Shown here piece after piece: positions 44,156-58,300 of a stretch of DNA of 64,000 nucleotides. The DNA is taken from positions 1 to 64,000 of the forward strand of contig CAMPDV010001944.1 in NCBI GenBank assembly GCA_946699065.1, read 5' to 3'. The position numbers and the translations under genes were made by a program. How positions within the stretch are numbered: position 1 is the first letter of the stretch; the number at the start of each line of letters is the position of its first letter. The notes under the pieces are model-generated. The model was not told the origin of the DNA and did no database searches. It worked only from the letters and a program-made list of their open reading frames with translations. This DNA comes from Loxodes magnus. Its lineage: Eukaryota; Ciliophora; Karyorelictea; Loxodida; Loxodidae.

Positions 44156-45326
44156 GTTGAAATTAATTAATTAATTAAAGAATGAAATCATAAAGAAAAA
44201 TCTATGTTAAGCAAAAATTTATACTTTCATTAATATCACAAAACTAAGAAAAGAAAATGTAATTTCTAAATGATGAGAGTTATTTACAATTAAATAAGTT
44301 TAAACTAAACATTTGTAAAATTTAACTAATTTAGTTGAAGCATTTCAAATATAAATCTTTAAAAAGTTTCTTGAAAGGTTATTCAACAATTAAAAAAATC
44401 TAAACAAATTTAATAATAACTACATAATAATAACTTTAGAGCTAAAGAAGAAAAAAATTAAAGAAAATATTAAAAATAGTTCTTATCTGAAGTTTTAAGA
44501 ATTTATAAAATTTATTAGTAGAAAATAAATAATTTTGATTCTAAATTTACATGTAATGAAAGAAGCAACTAAAATATTTACTTTTTGAGCTTTCTTATTC
44601 ATTATTAAAATCATAGTCTTTATAGTAGAACTTATGGTCTTGCTAAAAAATTAAACAAAAAGTCAGGATTTTCTATTAATTTCTATCAAATTTTAACTTT
44701 CCAGCATATATTCCTGAAAATATATTTGTAGAAAGGTTAAAATAAAGTCTTCAAACTTTTCTTATTTTTCAAACTTAGTGTATTGTAAATTTCTCAATAA
44801 ACTTAAGCAAAATTTTACTCAAAATTATAAATTGATTCTAAAGCTTATAATTTAGACAGGTGTTGTAATTTATCAGATAGTCTTAAGAAGATATAATTAA
44901 AAGTATAAGAAAGGTGATTAGAATAAGAAAACTTTAAATATATCATTAATATGAAAATGCTTAGTCAAATTAAAAAGATCTTTGTGATAGATGTAGAAAG
45001 GATATAAAAGTATAAAATTATAGATAATTATTTTTGAAATCTAAAATCTTAATAATAAATAATTCTAATATCTTAAATCATCTAAAACATAAATTATTTC
45101 CAAATTTATTTCAATTTAGCTTAAAGATCAAGAAGTCTTTTTTAGTGAGCATTTCTTTTTAAAGCAGCTTTAATTAGTTTATTATAGGGGAGGAAAAAGA
45201 TAAATGTTAAAAGTACAATTTTGTAATGAAAAATTCGAATAAAAAATATAATCGTTCGTTTAAAAGAAATTATCTTTAAATAAGCATAAAAAAGTAAATA
45301 TAATTAATTTTCAATAATTTAGCATC
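44156..45326. other. AT-rich spacer
   Basis: Between the RNA candidate and the 3' end of the GTPase paralogue. No feature recognised. Confidence 0.45.
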
Positions 45327-48300
45327 TCATATCAATCGGCCACATTCTGCTATTTTATTTTGTAAATTCCCACACAGCACAGAAATCAACTTATCCTTTT
45401 CAGTACCCTTGAAATTTAAAAGCTTACATTATTAGACTTTTTTTAATTTACTTAATGGTAGCTAATATATCTATTAATTCTAATTTTTTTCTTATATTTT
45501 ACTACTTTATGCAAGAAGATCTATTTATCTTTTTCTTTCTTATTCTGACTAATCTTAATCTTATTACTTTTAGCAACTTTCTTAAGATTAATCAGTTACT
45601 TAAATTTCAACATTTTAAATACCTTCTTTTTTATTTACTTCTTTACTCAGAATCTAAAAGTTTTATTTCTCTTTTTCTAATTTCTTAATAACTTCAAATT
45701 CTTACATTTCTAAATAAAATAATATTTGTAACTTCAAGCTTTAAGCTAAAACTATATTCTTATTTTTTTCTTCTTTAGAAGGTTTTTATCAATTTTGTTA
45801 TTCAAATTCATCGCTAGTATTGCTAAGTAATATACTTGATTTAAAGCTATTTTCAAAGATTAACTTATATTAGGCAAGCATAAATATTGGCTTATATGAG
45901 AGTGTTTAAATGGCTGATAATTTTCTTTCGAAAGAATTTTATAATTAACTAAGTAATTGACGCAACTCTTAAAGGAACCTTAAATCAATTGAAAGTACAT
46001 CACTTTAATGATTATCTATTCAATAATCAAAGTTTTCTATTTCGTTTTTCTATTCTTCAGACGATTGATCTGTACATTCAGGAAAATATATTCTAAATTT
46101 CTTCAAGAGAGCAAAAGGAAGTACTCCACTATTAGCAATAAACATTAATTACTTTATTAGATTTTTACTAAATTATTCATCTTGCCTTGATAAAAGTTAT
46201 TTTCTATCAAATTCCTTCTGATTTTATCATTCTACAACCTTTTCCTTATTTTAATTGTTTACGAATACTAATTTATTTCCTCTTTATACTGCTTATATTA
46301 TTTCTTAAACTTCTTATTTACTTATAATTTTCCAAATAGTATCATTTTCAACTTCATCTATACCAGCTATTTTTATAAATTCTTATTTATTTAAATAATT
46401 TACTTAATAGTTATTTAATGCCCTAATTTACTAAAGTCCAGTAGATATTTATTTTAACTTTATTTTATCATTGAACTAAGTACTTAATATCATCAGTTCT
46501 TTATACTTTTTATTAATTTAATAAGCTTTAATTTATACTTAATCTCTAGCATTTTTTATATTTTATATATATCAATTAAAAAGAACTGTGAAACCTCCTT
46601 GATTTGTTATTTCTTAGTAGATTTGATGGGTTTCATAGTTTTAATTGTCAAAAAGCTAAAAAATTAAAAAAACACTAAACGGAAAAGCTAAAGTTACATT
46701 TTCCATATAATCTTGGAGAGTTTTTCTTTCTATGAATATAGCAAGAGCTGCAATTTAGTAGCTATTAAGTTGGAAATCTCTTACTAACTATTTTAAGTAA
46801 GCATAAATTTGATTCCTATAAACTATTTTAAATGTTTCTAAGTTTTATTCTTATTCTTCTAAAATTATTTAATCTTTAGTCAAATTTATTTTTTAGAATT
46901 CATTTTCTAAAAATGTTTAGAACTAAGAATTTAAGAATATTTGCATAACAATTCCTTTGATTAGCTTTTAATTGTATTTCTTTAATTTAGCATCATAGTA
47001 TATTTTAAGTTATTTCATTAGTTCAAGTTAACTCTAAACTCAAACTTATTATATTTCTTAAGATTAACTTTAGAAGTTTGTCTTTAATTTATTATTAATT
47101 TCTTCTATATTTTGTTAGTATTTTTCTATTTAGATATATGTACTTTTCTGCTCTTATTCTTCGGCTATCTTTTTTTATATTTCACAAAATATGAGTTCTT
47201 TGTCTCAATCAACACTCTGATTTAGGAGGGATTGTTTGCTTATTTAATCTATTGTATTTTTTATAATTTTTATTTCGCTTAATATTTAGATTGCTGTTAT
47301 GCTTACTCTTTTTATGTTTAAATTTATTTTTTTAATTATTCTAAATTAAATCTTCTAGTAATTTTTATAAACACTGATTCTAATTTTCGCTAATAGATTA
47401 AGAAACTTTTAAGAAATATTCTACAAACTATTTTAAAAAATTGGATTTATCAGTTTCTTATAGTTGGAAATTGAATAAATCTTACAAGTAGGTATATTAA
47501 TTTTCTTATTAACTTTATTATTAAGTATTTTATAGCTCTAACATTATTTCTTTTATTATTTCCTCTTCACTAAATAGTCATCAACTGCTAAGTTCTTAAA
47601 GGTTTATTAAATTTCTAAAGATTATTGTAATCTGCTTTATTATAAATCAATTATAATCAATTTAGCCTTTTCCTTAACTCATATAATCTATAAATTCTTT
47701 TGGAAAATACTAGAAGTTCTGAGGATTTTATTCTAATAAAAATATGGCTTAGTTATTCATGAAATCAAGTTAAACTGGCTAGGATATAAACTTGAAATCA
47801 CTAAAATCTTGATTCACTAATATAGAATCACTTGTAAGTATCATCATTTATCCTTATTAGAGCAACTCTAACTAAAATTTAATGATTTAGTAAATAAATT
47901 ATTCCAGTTACTATGAAGTAAATTTATTATCTTAAAGGTTTCTATTTTCTATAGCTTGCTATAAAGTAACGTAATTTGTGCTATTAGAAACGGAATTATT
48001 TAATTTATAAATAACTACAAACATATTTTCATTAGAGCTTTAATAAAAGCGTTTTTCGTTCATAATATATCTGCTTATATTTAACTATTTTTCTTACTTC
48101 TTCATTTAATGTTTAAGTCTTATCCTATTCTAGTAAATTTAGAACTAATTATATATTTCAGTCTTTAATAAAACTCATTTATCATTTTTTTGCTTCTAAG
48201 CTAATAGATAAAACTCCATGCAGTGTTTTCCCAAACTATAAGCTCGAATTAAAGAAAGTTGCTTAAAACCTATAAATGAAAATGTAATCTTAGCAATATA

Positions 48301-49452
48301 ATTTTGATATGCTTTTGTAGTTAATCTTCTTAAATTTATAATTTCTTTGCTAAAGTTACTTTACTATGCTTCTTTTAAATTGTTTAATGTCCTTTAAATA
48401 AATTTCTAAAGCCACTAGTTCTTTTATAATATAAAATCTTTATTGTAATTATTAATTTTTCCTAAAATAAGCTATAAAGCTAAATTTTAATTAAATTTCT
48501 TATTTTTCATATTAGATTAAGTTCATAGTAGCACATTAGGATTCTAATCTATTTACTTTTCTTAAATTAGTTAATTTAATCATTTCTTTACTTCTTAATA
48601 TTCTTTCATTTCTTACTCTTAACTATATCCTAAAACTATAAAAAGGACACTTTTTAATACTTCAGCTCCAAATTATTTAAACATGCGGCTAACTTCTTTT
48701 AATAGTGATTATTTAGATTCTCCCTATATTATATAAATAAACTTTAGCTTGTGATCTTTTTCAGCTAGCATCTTTAGTATTTATTTAATTTCTTTTTTTC
48801 ATATTTTTTAGTCAAAAATAGCAAATTCTACCAAAAAGTGCTTTTATTATTCTAAAATTTTTGCATCACTGAAAATTTATAATTGCTACAGTTCTTAAAA
48901 ACAAAGCTAAGGATAAACTTTATTTTTGCTTTAATAAAGGAATATTGTAGACTTTTCTTATTTGATTTATACTAGTCTTTCTTCTAAGGATTAGAGACAT
49001 CAGGTAGATAAATCATTAAGGTTATCAGAATTAGATCACTAAATTTTTAATATTGTCTCAATTTCTTCTCATTATATTTTTTAACCATTCATATCTCTTT
49101 CTACTGGGAAATTATCAACTTATACTACAGGTTAAATAGACTTAGTTTCAAAAAGTTTTATAATTTCTTATGAGCTTCTATATCATCTTTATTCTTTGTT
49201 TTAGTTGAAAAAAATCCTTTTATCTTTACTAGGAGTTTTTAAACCACTTATTTACGCATTTTCAGTTTCAATTTCATGACCAGCTATATTAAGTTCCAGC
49301 AATTCTACTACTTCATTGCTTTTAATTTATTATTCTTCGATTCTCTGATTTACCATTGAATAAAAACTTTACTCTTTTTCATTTTCTTGGTTGCTAAAAG
49401 TTTAATTAACTTACTCTTTTCCACTTTTTTATTTTTAGAACTAGACATCCAT
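45327..49452 (-). CDS. GTPase / kinase-like multidomain protein, diverged paralogue
   Basis: The start ATG is the complement of 49450-49452 (MDVQFQKQKSGKEQ). The protein is colinear with the IR-A gene product but clearly diverged. The G-domain region has KFIYIIQGESKQSLLKEV and VLFIVLGYSQEQEM; its P-loop (YQSKNKVY) has lost GxxxxGKS. The kinase-like part has WVLLKTEIY, TSDSILVNQDF and QYFPKEFIDYM. Long helical parts follow, with EIQKKIAEEQEQ and RDFQLNSYQIAALAIFIER, then a conserved block NQGGFTVLFNWYI and an acidic FPECTDQSSEE. The frame shifts once within the T run at 47327-47333 (plus strand); one base fewer restores continuity. The chosen end is TGA 45327-45329 after GNLQNKIAECGRLI, although tandem TAA TAA at 45429-45434 could end it earlier. 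Divergence from both IR-A copies shows that the family is older than IR-A. Confidence 0.65.
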
Positions 49453-49730
49453 TAAAATTTATAATTTGAATCTATTTAAAATTTATTATATAATGGATTC
49501 ATAATAATTTATTAGATACATTAAAAAAATCTAAAATAAAAGTTTAAAAAACTAGTTAGCTTGTTCTTTAATTCGATAAAGCTATATAAATTATGTTTAA
49601 TCTGTTTATAATTTAATTAAGTTGATATAAATGTTTTTAAGGATTCCATCTTAAAGTTAGTAATTATAAATTATATTATAAAATAAATAAATCCAATATA
49701 AGCTTTTTAAATATTTTACTTGCTATTCTT

Positions 49731-49862
49731 ATGAAAGTGGTCTTTAGATAAATAACTAACTAATAAAAGTATTTTTCGTGATTTTGTTATTTTTATACTT
49801 GAATAGAGATTTAAGGGATTTATCCAAAGCATGATTATTATAAAAATTAGCTAAATATTAAA
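49731..49862 (+). repeat. 130-bp dispersed repeat R2, copy 1
   Basis: Similar in the same orientation to 61746-61875 (roughly nine in ten bases). Both contain ATGAAAGTGGTCTTTAGA, a central TTTTTATACTTGAATAGAGA and GGATTTATCCAAAGCATGAT. It lies about 280 bases upstream of the GTPase paralogue start. Role unknown. Confidence 0.75.
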
Positions 49863-52800
49863 CTTTTCTAAAAATATAAAAGTATCCCTAATTACCATTT
49901 TAGTTTGATAATTTATTTAGTTTGAAGTTATTTTAAATTTATTATATAATATTTAAAAATATGAATAAAGTTATATGAACATATTTAATTAGAAAATTTA
50001 ATAAACTAATATCATAATAATTAGTTTCAAGTAATAGTCTTTAAGCAAGTTATAAATATATCATAGTTAATTTAAATTAAGCTAACTTCATTTATATATC
50101 TAAGTCTATTTCCATTTCCATTTCACTTCTTAAACCAAAGTTAATTATGTAATTTTATTATGTTTTAGTGAATTATATCACTAATTGCTAAAGGCAAAGG
50201 CTTAGAGTAATCTTTAAGGTATTTGATTTTATCTTTTTCAAAAGATGTTATTTTATGTTCTAATCTACTGAAGTCTATTTATATAAGTTATTCTAAGCAA
50301 AAAGAAATTAACTAGCACAGGTTAGTTTAGTAAATTAAGATTTTCATATAAATTAAAAGAGCTAAAAACGTTGAGAAGTCAGTAAAATAAGTCTAGGGGG
50401 TTAGTTAGGGAAAAAGTTAAAATATCTTTTAGAATAAAATTTCTTTTACGTAAGTCAAGGAAAAAATTAAATATAGAGCTAAAACTTTAGATTCAATAAT
50501 TAAATCTCGTTTATTTCTTTCTAATTATAAGCTAACTAATTCTTTTCATCATTCTTGGAGAAACTACTAATGTATTTATTTTGAAAGAAAATGATTTATT
50601 TTTCATTTCAAACCTAAGAAGGGAAAAATATAAAGAAACAAAAATATAGATTGCTTAAAAGTAAGCTTTTATTGCTGCTACAATAAAGCTTGCATAGCTT
50701 TAGTGTAAGCTTGAGTTTATTTATCGTAGAAGGAAGAAAACTTTGTAGGAAATCCTAATTTAGAAATAACTTGAAATTAGAAATTTACGGCTTATAAGAA
50801 GAAACTGAGCAAAATATTGACTTATATTCTTTTTTAAAATAATAAACGCTCCTCATAAAGAAGATCTACTTAGTTTTGGAAGCATTAAGATAGAAAGATT
50901 GATAATAAGTAAAGTTTAAAAGAGATTTTCCAAATAGATAAATTTTAGAGCTTTCAAATCAATAAGTAAAAATCTAAAAATAATTCTATTTCAGATTGCT
51001 TATATTAAATAGATAATGAAAGCTGAAACATTTACAATAGAGGAATATTTAATCAAAGCATATATAACTAAAGAGATTAAGTTAATTTAAAATTAAAGCT
51101 CATGCTAAATGTAAAGTTTTGAAATAAATAAAATTATCGTCATTTGATATAAATAAATTCTATGAAAAGCTCTATAAATTAATTTATAAAGTAGGGAGTG
51201 AAATTTATATTTGGACCAAGCCTTAAATCATAAAAGGTGAATTATTCATTACACAAGGAAAAATTATTTTTAATTAAAATTATTTTATTTAGAATCAATT
51301 TTTGTAAACTAAAGTTATATTTAAATCTAGAAATCATGAGACTAAGATAAATAATAAATTTAATTTTTTGATAATTAGATAAGTAAAATTTTATTTAGGT
51401 CTTGAACAGTTGCTAGCACTTATATATATCTGAGTAATTAAGCTTTAAATTATTTATATTGTAACTTTTCTAAATTTAATGTGAAAATGAAAAGCAACTT
51501 CAATACGAAAAATTAAAAAAATTAGAAAGAAAGAATCAATTTAAGTTCTTTTAAGGTTGGTATTAAATTAACAATAATATTTGACTAATATAAAAAATAC
51601 TTGCAACTAAAGAAATAAGCAAACTTATTTCAAATTAATTTTCTCTTCAATTCTAGCACATAAAGTATTACATTCAATTTAGAAGTGATTATAAAGCTTT
51701 ATATAAATAGAATTTTTAAAATAAAAATTGATTGATTAGACATATAAAAATATCCTATTATTACTTTTATTTAAAGCTCATTAAAGTACTAACAAAAAAT
51801 ATAATTAAGAGATATATGAGAATAAATAGAAGCTTATATATTCTATCTTTTTAATTATTTAGCACTTATATGCTTATTTAGTTTTTAAAATAATATCTTT
51901 TTTATGAATAAAAATCAAAACTTTACACTTCTAAAGCAGGTATAAAATAGAGATAATTTGTATAGCTTATCTTATCAAAGGCTACTATATATTTCTTTTA
52001 TATCTCATTTTATAAATAAATTATTAACTAGCAAAATTAATAACTATAAAATACTTAAGAAAACTTTGCTTTTTTTGTTTTATCTTTAAATATAAGCAGA
52101 AATAAATTAAATTAACTACATATAATTTGATTATTTGTTTATACTTATAATTAATTTTAAGATTTAAGAAAATTAATAAGTTGAGATGTTTGCTTTATCA
52201 ATTTAAGGGCTAAAATATCTAAAATGAAAACTATTTCTTTTTTTTGTTTTAAATTTAAAAAAATTGAAGGCATAAAAAATGAGCTCAAAATTAAAATTGG
52301 TTCAATCTCAAATTAATGTTAGGATGTTTATATATTTTCTATAATGTTTATTAATTTTATTTAGTTATGATTATTATTAAATTTATTAGAAATTAATAAA
52401 ACTGTGAAGATAAACTTACCTTAAATATAGCTATATATAAAATCATATTAATGTAAAAATAAAATTATTTTAAGCCAATTAAATCAAAATTTATTTTTTA
52501 TTTGATATAAATTATTTTTATTCTAAATCTTAAATTAAAATAAAAAAATCTTAATTTTAGCAATTATAAAACCCCCAAAATATATTACAGAATAAATTTT
52601 AATTTTCAAAAGTAGATGTTCAACTTAATTATTATTTTAAATCTTTCATTTTGATTATATATAGCTAATTTATTTCTTTAAATTATTGCTATAGTACTTT
52701 ATAGCAAAATATAATAAAAATTAATTAAGATTTAATTCATTTTTACCAAATTTCTTTCAATTCATTTATAAAGCTTAAAATTGTTTATATAACTATTTGA

Positions 52801-54853
52801 GACATTTAATCTCATTAATTATGACTTTTTAATTACATTCTTTAGGAAAAAATTTATTATTTAACTTGAAATATTATTAATATCTTATTTTTAAATTGAT
52901 GAATATTTCTTAGATATGTAATTATTAAGTCAATCTAACTAAGCATTCTTAATATGCTAAACAGTAGCATAAGCATATTATAATAGTTATGTCTTATGAG
53001 TTAATATTTTAATTAATAAATTTGATTACTTTTGTTTATCTATTAAAGCTTACTTTAATTTTAATTATTTTAACTAGCTTCTTCTTTATTGATGTATCTT
53101 AATATTTTTATTAAGTTAGTTTATTGAGATAAATACATTAAATTAAATTAAATATTACAATTTATATTGTTAGCTTAGTAGTTAGGTATTTATCTATTTT
53201 ATTTAAAAATAGCTATAATTAAATTGCACTTTAAATGAAAGCTATTTTATCTATCTCTTTTTATTTTATGATAGAAGTTAAAATTAATAAAATCAGATTT
53301 TATTACTAATAGGCTACTTTATAGAAACAGTAACTATGGGGATTTTCTTTATTATTTGTACATAAATCTATAAATATTTAATTTTATTAGTTTTTTATAT
53401 AAATATAATTTAATTTTATTATTCCTTCAATTTTAATTATTTAGATATAGATTTCTATAACCTAATGAAAATTGTCTATATTTCAAATTTAATTAATTAA
53501 ATTAAATAGTTAAGAATATAAAATAGAAAAGTTCTAACTGGCTATTTATGAAAATATTATAAAGCTTTAATAGAAAGAAACTTATTTATTAATTTAATAA
53601 CTTTCTTAATTTTTATTTTAGTACTTTAGCAAATATAAATGATAGATAGTGTAAACTTCAATTTTATATTCTAATAGAAGGTTAATTATAAAAAAGTTAG
53701 AAGCATCAGAATATAGAAAACTTAAGATATTAGTTAAATTTAATATTGCTTATGAATAAAGATAATTTACTAAAATAGTAAAAAATAAATAGAATTAATA
53801 GCTATTTTTATAAATTTAATCTAAAGATTCATTTATAATTTATAGATAATACTTAGAAGACAAGTTCACTGTATCTTGTTAATTGTATATTTAAATTTTT
53901 AAATTTTGCTATTTTAGTATTATAATCACTGTTTCAATTTTAATGCTAGTTTCTTCTCTTTAATAATTGAAGATAATATTTACTTAGAGTTGCTTTAGAG
54001 ACTATAATTGTATATCTTAGGATAAACAATTTTATAGCGTTTATTGCTTAAATACAATGTAAGCTATTTTCTCTAGTTATTTATAATTTATAATCTTAAT
54101 AATTTTTAAATCTTAACACATAAAATCCTTCTATTAGTTAAAAAATAAGCTATTAAAGAGAAAAATTATAGTGAATTAGGCATAAAACTCTTAAGCAAAA
54201 AGTTGAATTATAAGCAAGTTAATAGCTAAATAAATAGGAATGTATTACTATTCTAGCTTATTTAATAGTTATATAATCATTTAATTTAATTCCCTTATGT
54301 TTTAATAATTTAGCTTACATTAGCTATATAATTATAACCCTTTAATTTAAAAACTAAAGCTATCAAATCATTTTTATAACTAATATAATCTAAAGAAAAT
54401 ACTATAGCAAAAATTAATTATTAGAATATTCAGTCTACAATATAATGCTTCTATATAACAAAATAAAATAAATGTCTGCTAATAAGGATAATAACCATAC
54501 TTGCATATTTTCTTATTATTTTATAAAGTTATAAGATATTTTTGGATTTAAAAGATTTTTTATTTTATTTGACTAGAATTTCTCATCTAAATTTGATAGA
54601 AAATTTAATTTAAAACAATTAAAAATTTAAATCTATAATGTAAATTTCTAACTATTTTCTTTAGAAATATTGCTATATAATTAATAAAAAGTAATCTTTA
54701 AGTTGACTTATTTATATTAATTTTATAGTTTTTTAAATTTTAGTATATTTATTTTTGGATATAATAGCAAATATAGATTATTTCGTAGATAAATTAGGTT
54801 GCTAATGTTTTCATTGTAAAAGTTCATAAATATATTATGATATAGTTTTGGTG
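49863..54853. other. Long AT-rich spacer
   Basis: Five kilobases without a recognised gene or RNA. The only element I can place is R1 copy 3 near 54110-54600. Several oligo-T runs and TAATTAAATT-like motifs are present but no clear tandem array. Confidence 0.45.
54110..54600 (+). repeat. Dispersed repeat family R1, copy 3 (forward, diverged)
   Basis: Shares with 38440-38910 an ordered series of blocks: a CCTTCTATTAGTTAA block, TTAGCTTACATTAG, TATTCAGTCTACAAT (ATTCATTCTACAAT in copy 2), and GGATTTAAAAGATTTTT followed by TTTGAC. More diverged than copies 1 and 2. Confidence 0.45.
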
Positions 54854-55178
54854 ATTCTCGTCATAATAAAATTATGTTGTCATGTTTTGGCTATTCTCAT
54901 CATAATAAAATTATGTTGTCATGTTTTGAAAATTCTCGTCATAATAAAATTATGTTGTCATGTTTTAGCTATTCTCGTCATAATAAAATTATGTTGTCAT
55001 GTTTTGACTATTCTCGTCATAATAAAATTATGTTGTCATGTTTTAGCTATTCTCGTCATAATAAAATTATGTTGTCATGTTTTAGCTATTCTCGTCATAA
55101 TAAAATTATGTTGTCATGTTTTAGCTATTCTCGTCATAATAAAATTATGTTGTCACAATGCTATTCTTGTCATATTTT
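54854..55178. repeat. 39-bp tandem repeat, eight units
   Basis: Units start at 54854 and every 39 bases after (54893, 54932 and so on to 55127), with a broken ninth. Each holds ATTCTCGTCATAATAAAATT followed by ATGTTGTCATGTTTT and a variable TGG/TGA/TAG CT end. CATAAT and ATTATG in each unit can pair around a 3-base loop. The unit is a multiple of three, so all frames are open (13 residues per unit, rich in Cys, His and Leu), but I see no start context or neighbours that make it a gene. It ends about 180 bases before IR-A begins. Confidence 0.9.
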
Positions 55179-55358
55179 TTCAATCTAGATCTAAAAAATA
55201 TTATAAAATACTTTATTTTCTCAAAGTTTACAATATTCTTTCTTAATTATTTATTTATAATTGTATTTCATTCTTTTAAGATTTATCTATAGAAAATATT
55301 TCTAATACAATTTTTTTTACAATGTAATAGGAATTATATAATATTAAACTAAAAGTTG

Positions 55359-58300
55359 CATTATAAATGTGAAACGTAAGAATAAAATCTGAGTTTGCTG
55401 AGTAAATTTGGCAAAGCAGGTAAAAAATAAAAGAGATTAAAAATTAGGGAAATTAAAATTTGTTAGCATAGACTATTTAGGATATAGTAATAAAATGTAT
55501 TAGCTAGGGAGATCCAATGGGGTTAGCGGGAAATTAATCTCTCATTTAATGGAGCAAATCATTTATATTTTAGGATTTATAAAACGAATAATAGTTTAAA
55601 GATGCATGCATAAAACAGTTAGACTTTGAAATGCCTTTAGTTGAATCAACATAAGAAACCTAAAGCAATAGAATTTAAACAAAATGGATTTAAACTGTAG
55701 AGAAGCGAAAATTATTACTAAGTGAAAGACTAGGAAGTTACTACGAAGATATTAATAATTTGAAGAATTTTAAAGCAGCACTAGAGTAATTCCTTCAAGA
55801 TAACTATTCTCAATTCAATCAGTAAAAGGAATAGCTCTTTGCTTCTTTAAATAGTTTACAAGAATGATCAAATTTAATGCAGCAAGAAAGAGTAATGATC
55901 GTTCATTTTGGCAAGTTAGGAAAAAGCTAAAGTTATTTAACGGACTATACACTTAGGTAAAAGTACCAAAATTTCAAATTCTTTGAGTGTGGCTAGAATT
56001 CGCTAGTGGAATCTGATTCAAACTCTTTTCAACTTTAACTAAACTAAATTAAAATCCTTCAAAATTAGCTCTTAAACTAGGCTAAAGTGATGAAGTTTAT
56101 TTTTAGCATTGACAGCTAGAAAATGAACAACTGCATTAGCAATATAAATAAGCTTGTAAGAATGTAAGGGCTTGATATAGCTAATGTCTCGCTTTTTATC
56201 GTTCATGGGTCAAGTTTAGAAAATGAAAGAAGAGATTATGAAACTGCTAAGAGGTCTTTAAATTAAATCTTTGAAAACTAGAAGATTAATCCTGCTCATA
56301 TAGTTCTGAATACTTAGAGAAACATATAAGACAAGCAATTATTGTAATACACAGCATTCTAACTAATATTGTAACTAATAAAATAATATAATATTGAAAC
56401 AATTTGATAAAGTGATAAATATACATAAAACTATATAGAATCAAGATAATCAAATGCTTAACTATTAAAACACTAAATATAAAATACACTAATCGATACT
56501 AAAAACTTAGATAATTTAGCAACCTAAGCATATAAAAAATATGCCTCTTTAATTCCCTTTTCCATACTTGGTTTGCATTAAGTATCTTTAGTCAGAGCAT
56601 TGAATGTGGGAAAATCAAGAATTGAGTTTTGATTAGACGCTTAGAAAAATAATGAATGAGTCTCAATAAAAATAGAAGTATACAAAGAAATGGATCAAAG
56701 AGTACTAATGCTTAATAAAAAACACCAACTTAAATAAGAAGAAAAGCACTCCAATGATGATAACCATTAAGGTGTGCAGTTAAAGATTCTCTATGAACTA
56801 GCGACAGAAAAAACGTTGACAGTTATTTATGAAGTTGAAATTTAGAGAGACTAATAGTAATACATATCTCTATAAGAAGCTATAGAGAATAATAAAAGCA
56901 AATAAGCTAATTTTACTTTCTAATAACTAGAGATGATACTTTACAATATCTTAGTCTATTAACTGAAGCTACTTAAGTAGGGTTAATTTATGACTATTAC
57001 AAGCGATTCTATCCTAGTTAATGAAGACTTCACTAAAGTAAAGTTCACATAAGAGCCAGTTTAGCTTAACTTAATAAAAGGATGAATATTCCTTATACTA
57101 GAAAGCAATCCTTTTTACTACATTTATTTACCTAAAGAGTTTATTGATACCATGATTGCAGGTAAAGAATCACCACATTATGGCTGGTTTTTGGTAAAGC
57201 AACTTACGATACTGTTTAGAAACTTAATTTACCTAGAAGAATTTGAGCAAGATAGATTAGCTAGAGAAGGAGTGATACTAAAATAAATAGTGTCTAAAAT
57301 AGAAAAGAATAAGCTTTAGCAGCAGGAATATGACTATAGTCACTTATAAAGGTTATTTGTTTTCTAGGTTTAAGAAGCTTAATAATCTTGATATCTACAT
57401 AATTTCGTAAACTACTTAGTGAAGAGTTCTAAGTCCTTAGATTAATAAATGAAAGACTAAATGACTTAAGCATTTGAAAATCTAAATAGCTTAAATATAG
57501 AAAGCTAAGCAGGTAATTAGAATAAATAAGTTTAGCCAAATTATATGAGAAGGAAATAGTTAAATATAAATAATCAATCAAAAATATAATACTTCTATAA
57601 AACTCTTGACTAGAACTAATAGCAAAGTCATTAATATCAAGAATAAGATACTTAAGACTTTATTATTAAGCTATATCAAGAGTTTAAATCAAATCTACTA
57701 TCAACTAATATATTTAACTATTTACACTAATACCAAAATACTATTTGCCAATATAGAGATATCATCAAAATCTCCTATAAAAGCGATTAGCAACAAACAT
57801 TAAATTAGATCATTTAGTAGAGTCAGTAAATCATGAAATAGCTTAAAGCAGAATACGATACTAAAGTTAAAAAGCATAATAGAAAACTCATCTAAGGCCT
57901 AATTGTATAAATATTCATGAACTAAGAATTCTAAAACTTCTTAACTTAAAAATACTTTAAATTCTAAAGTGATAATAATAAATTTAGTCTGCAACAAAAT
58001 TAACAAAATGAAGAAACATTTAAAGCAGTTTACATGCTATAACTATAATAATATCTAAAGTAGCAAATAAGAGATTTCTAGCTTAATAGTTTCATGGTTA
58101 CTGCTCTTGCCTTATATCTTGAAAGAAAAGGACTAAGAGAGTTTATAGAAAATAAAGCTCTTGTTATTCCTTTTAGTGCCTTCATCATTTTTCAGCTTTT
58201 CCGAAATGATTAGTTAGAAGCTCATTAAATGTACTAAGAGATAAGTAATTATGGAGGGTGATCAGTTCTCTGCAACTGGTATATTTATGGTATGAAAGGT

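Noticed and set aside
54848..55246. 132-residue Cys/His-rich ORF in the tandem repeat
   Set aside because: It is a by-product of a 39-base unit (a multiple of three). All frames are open and nothing else supports a protein.
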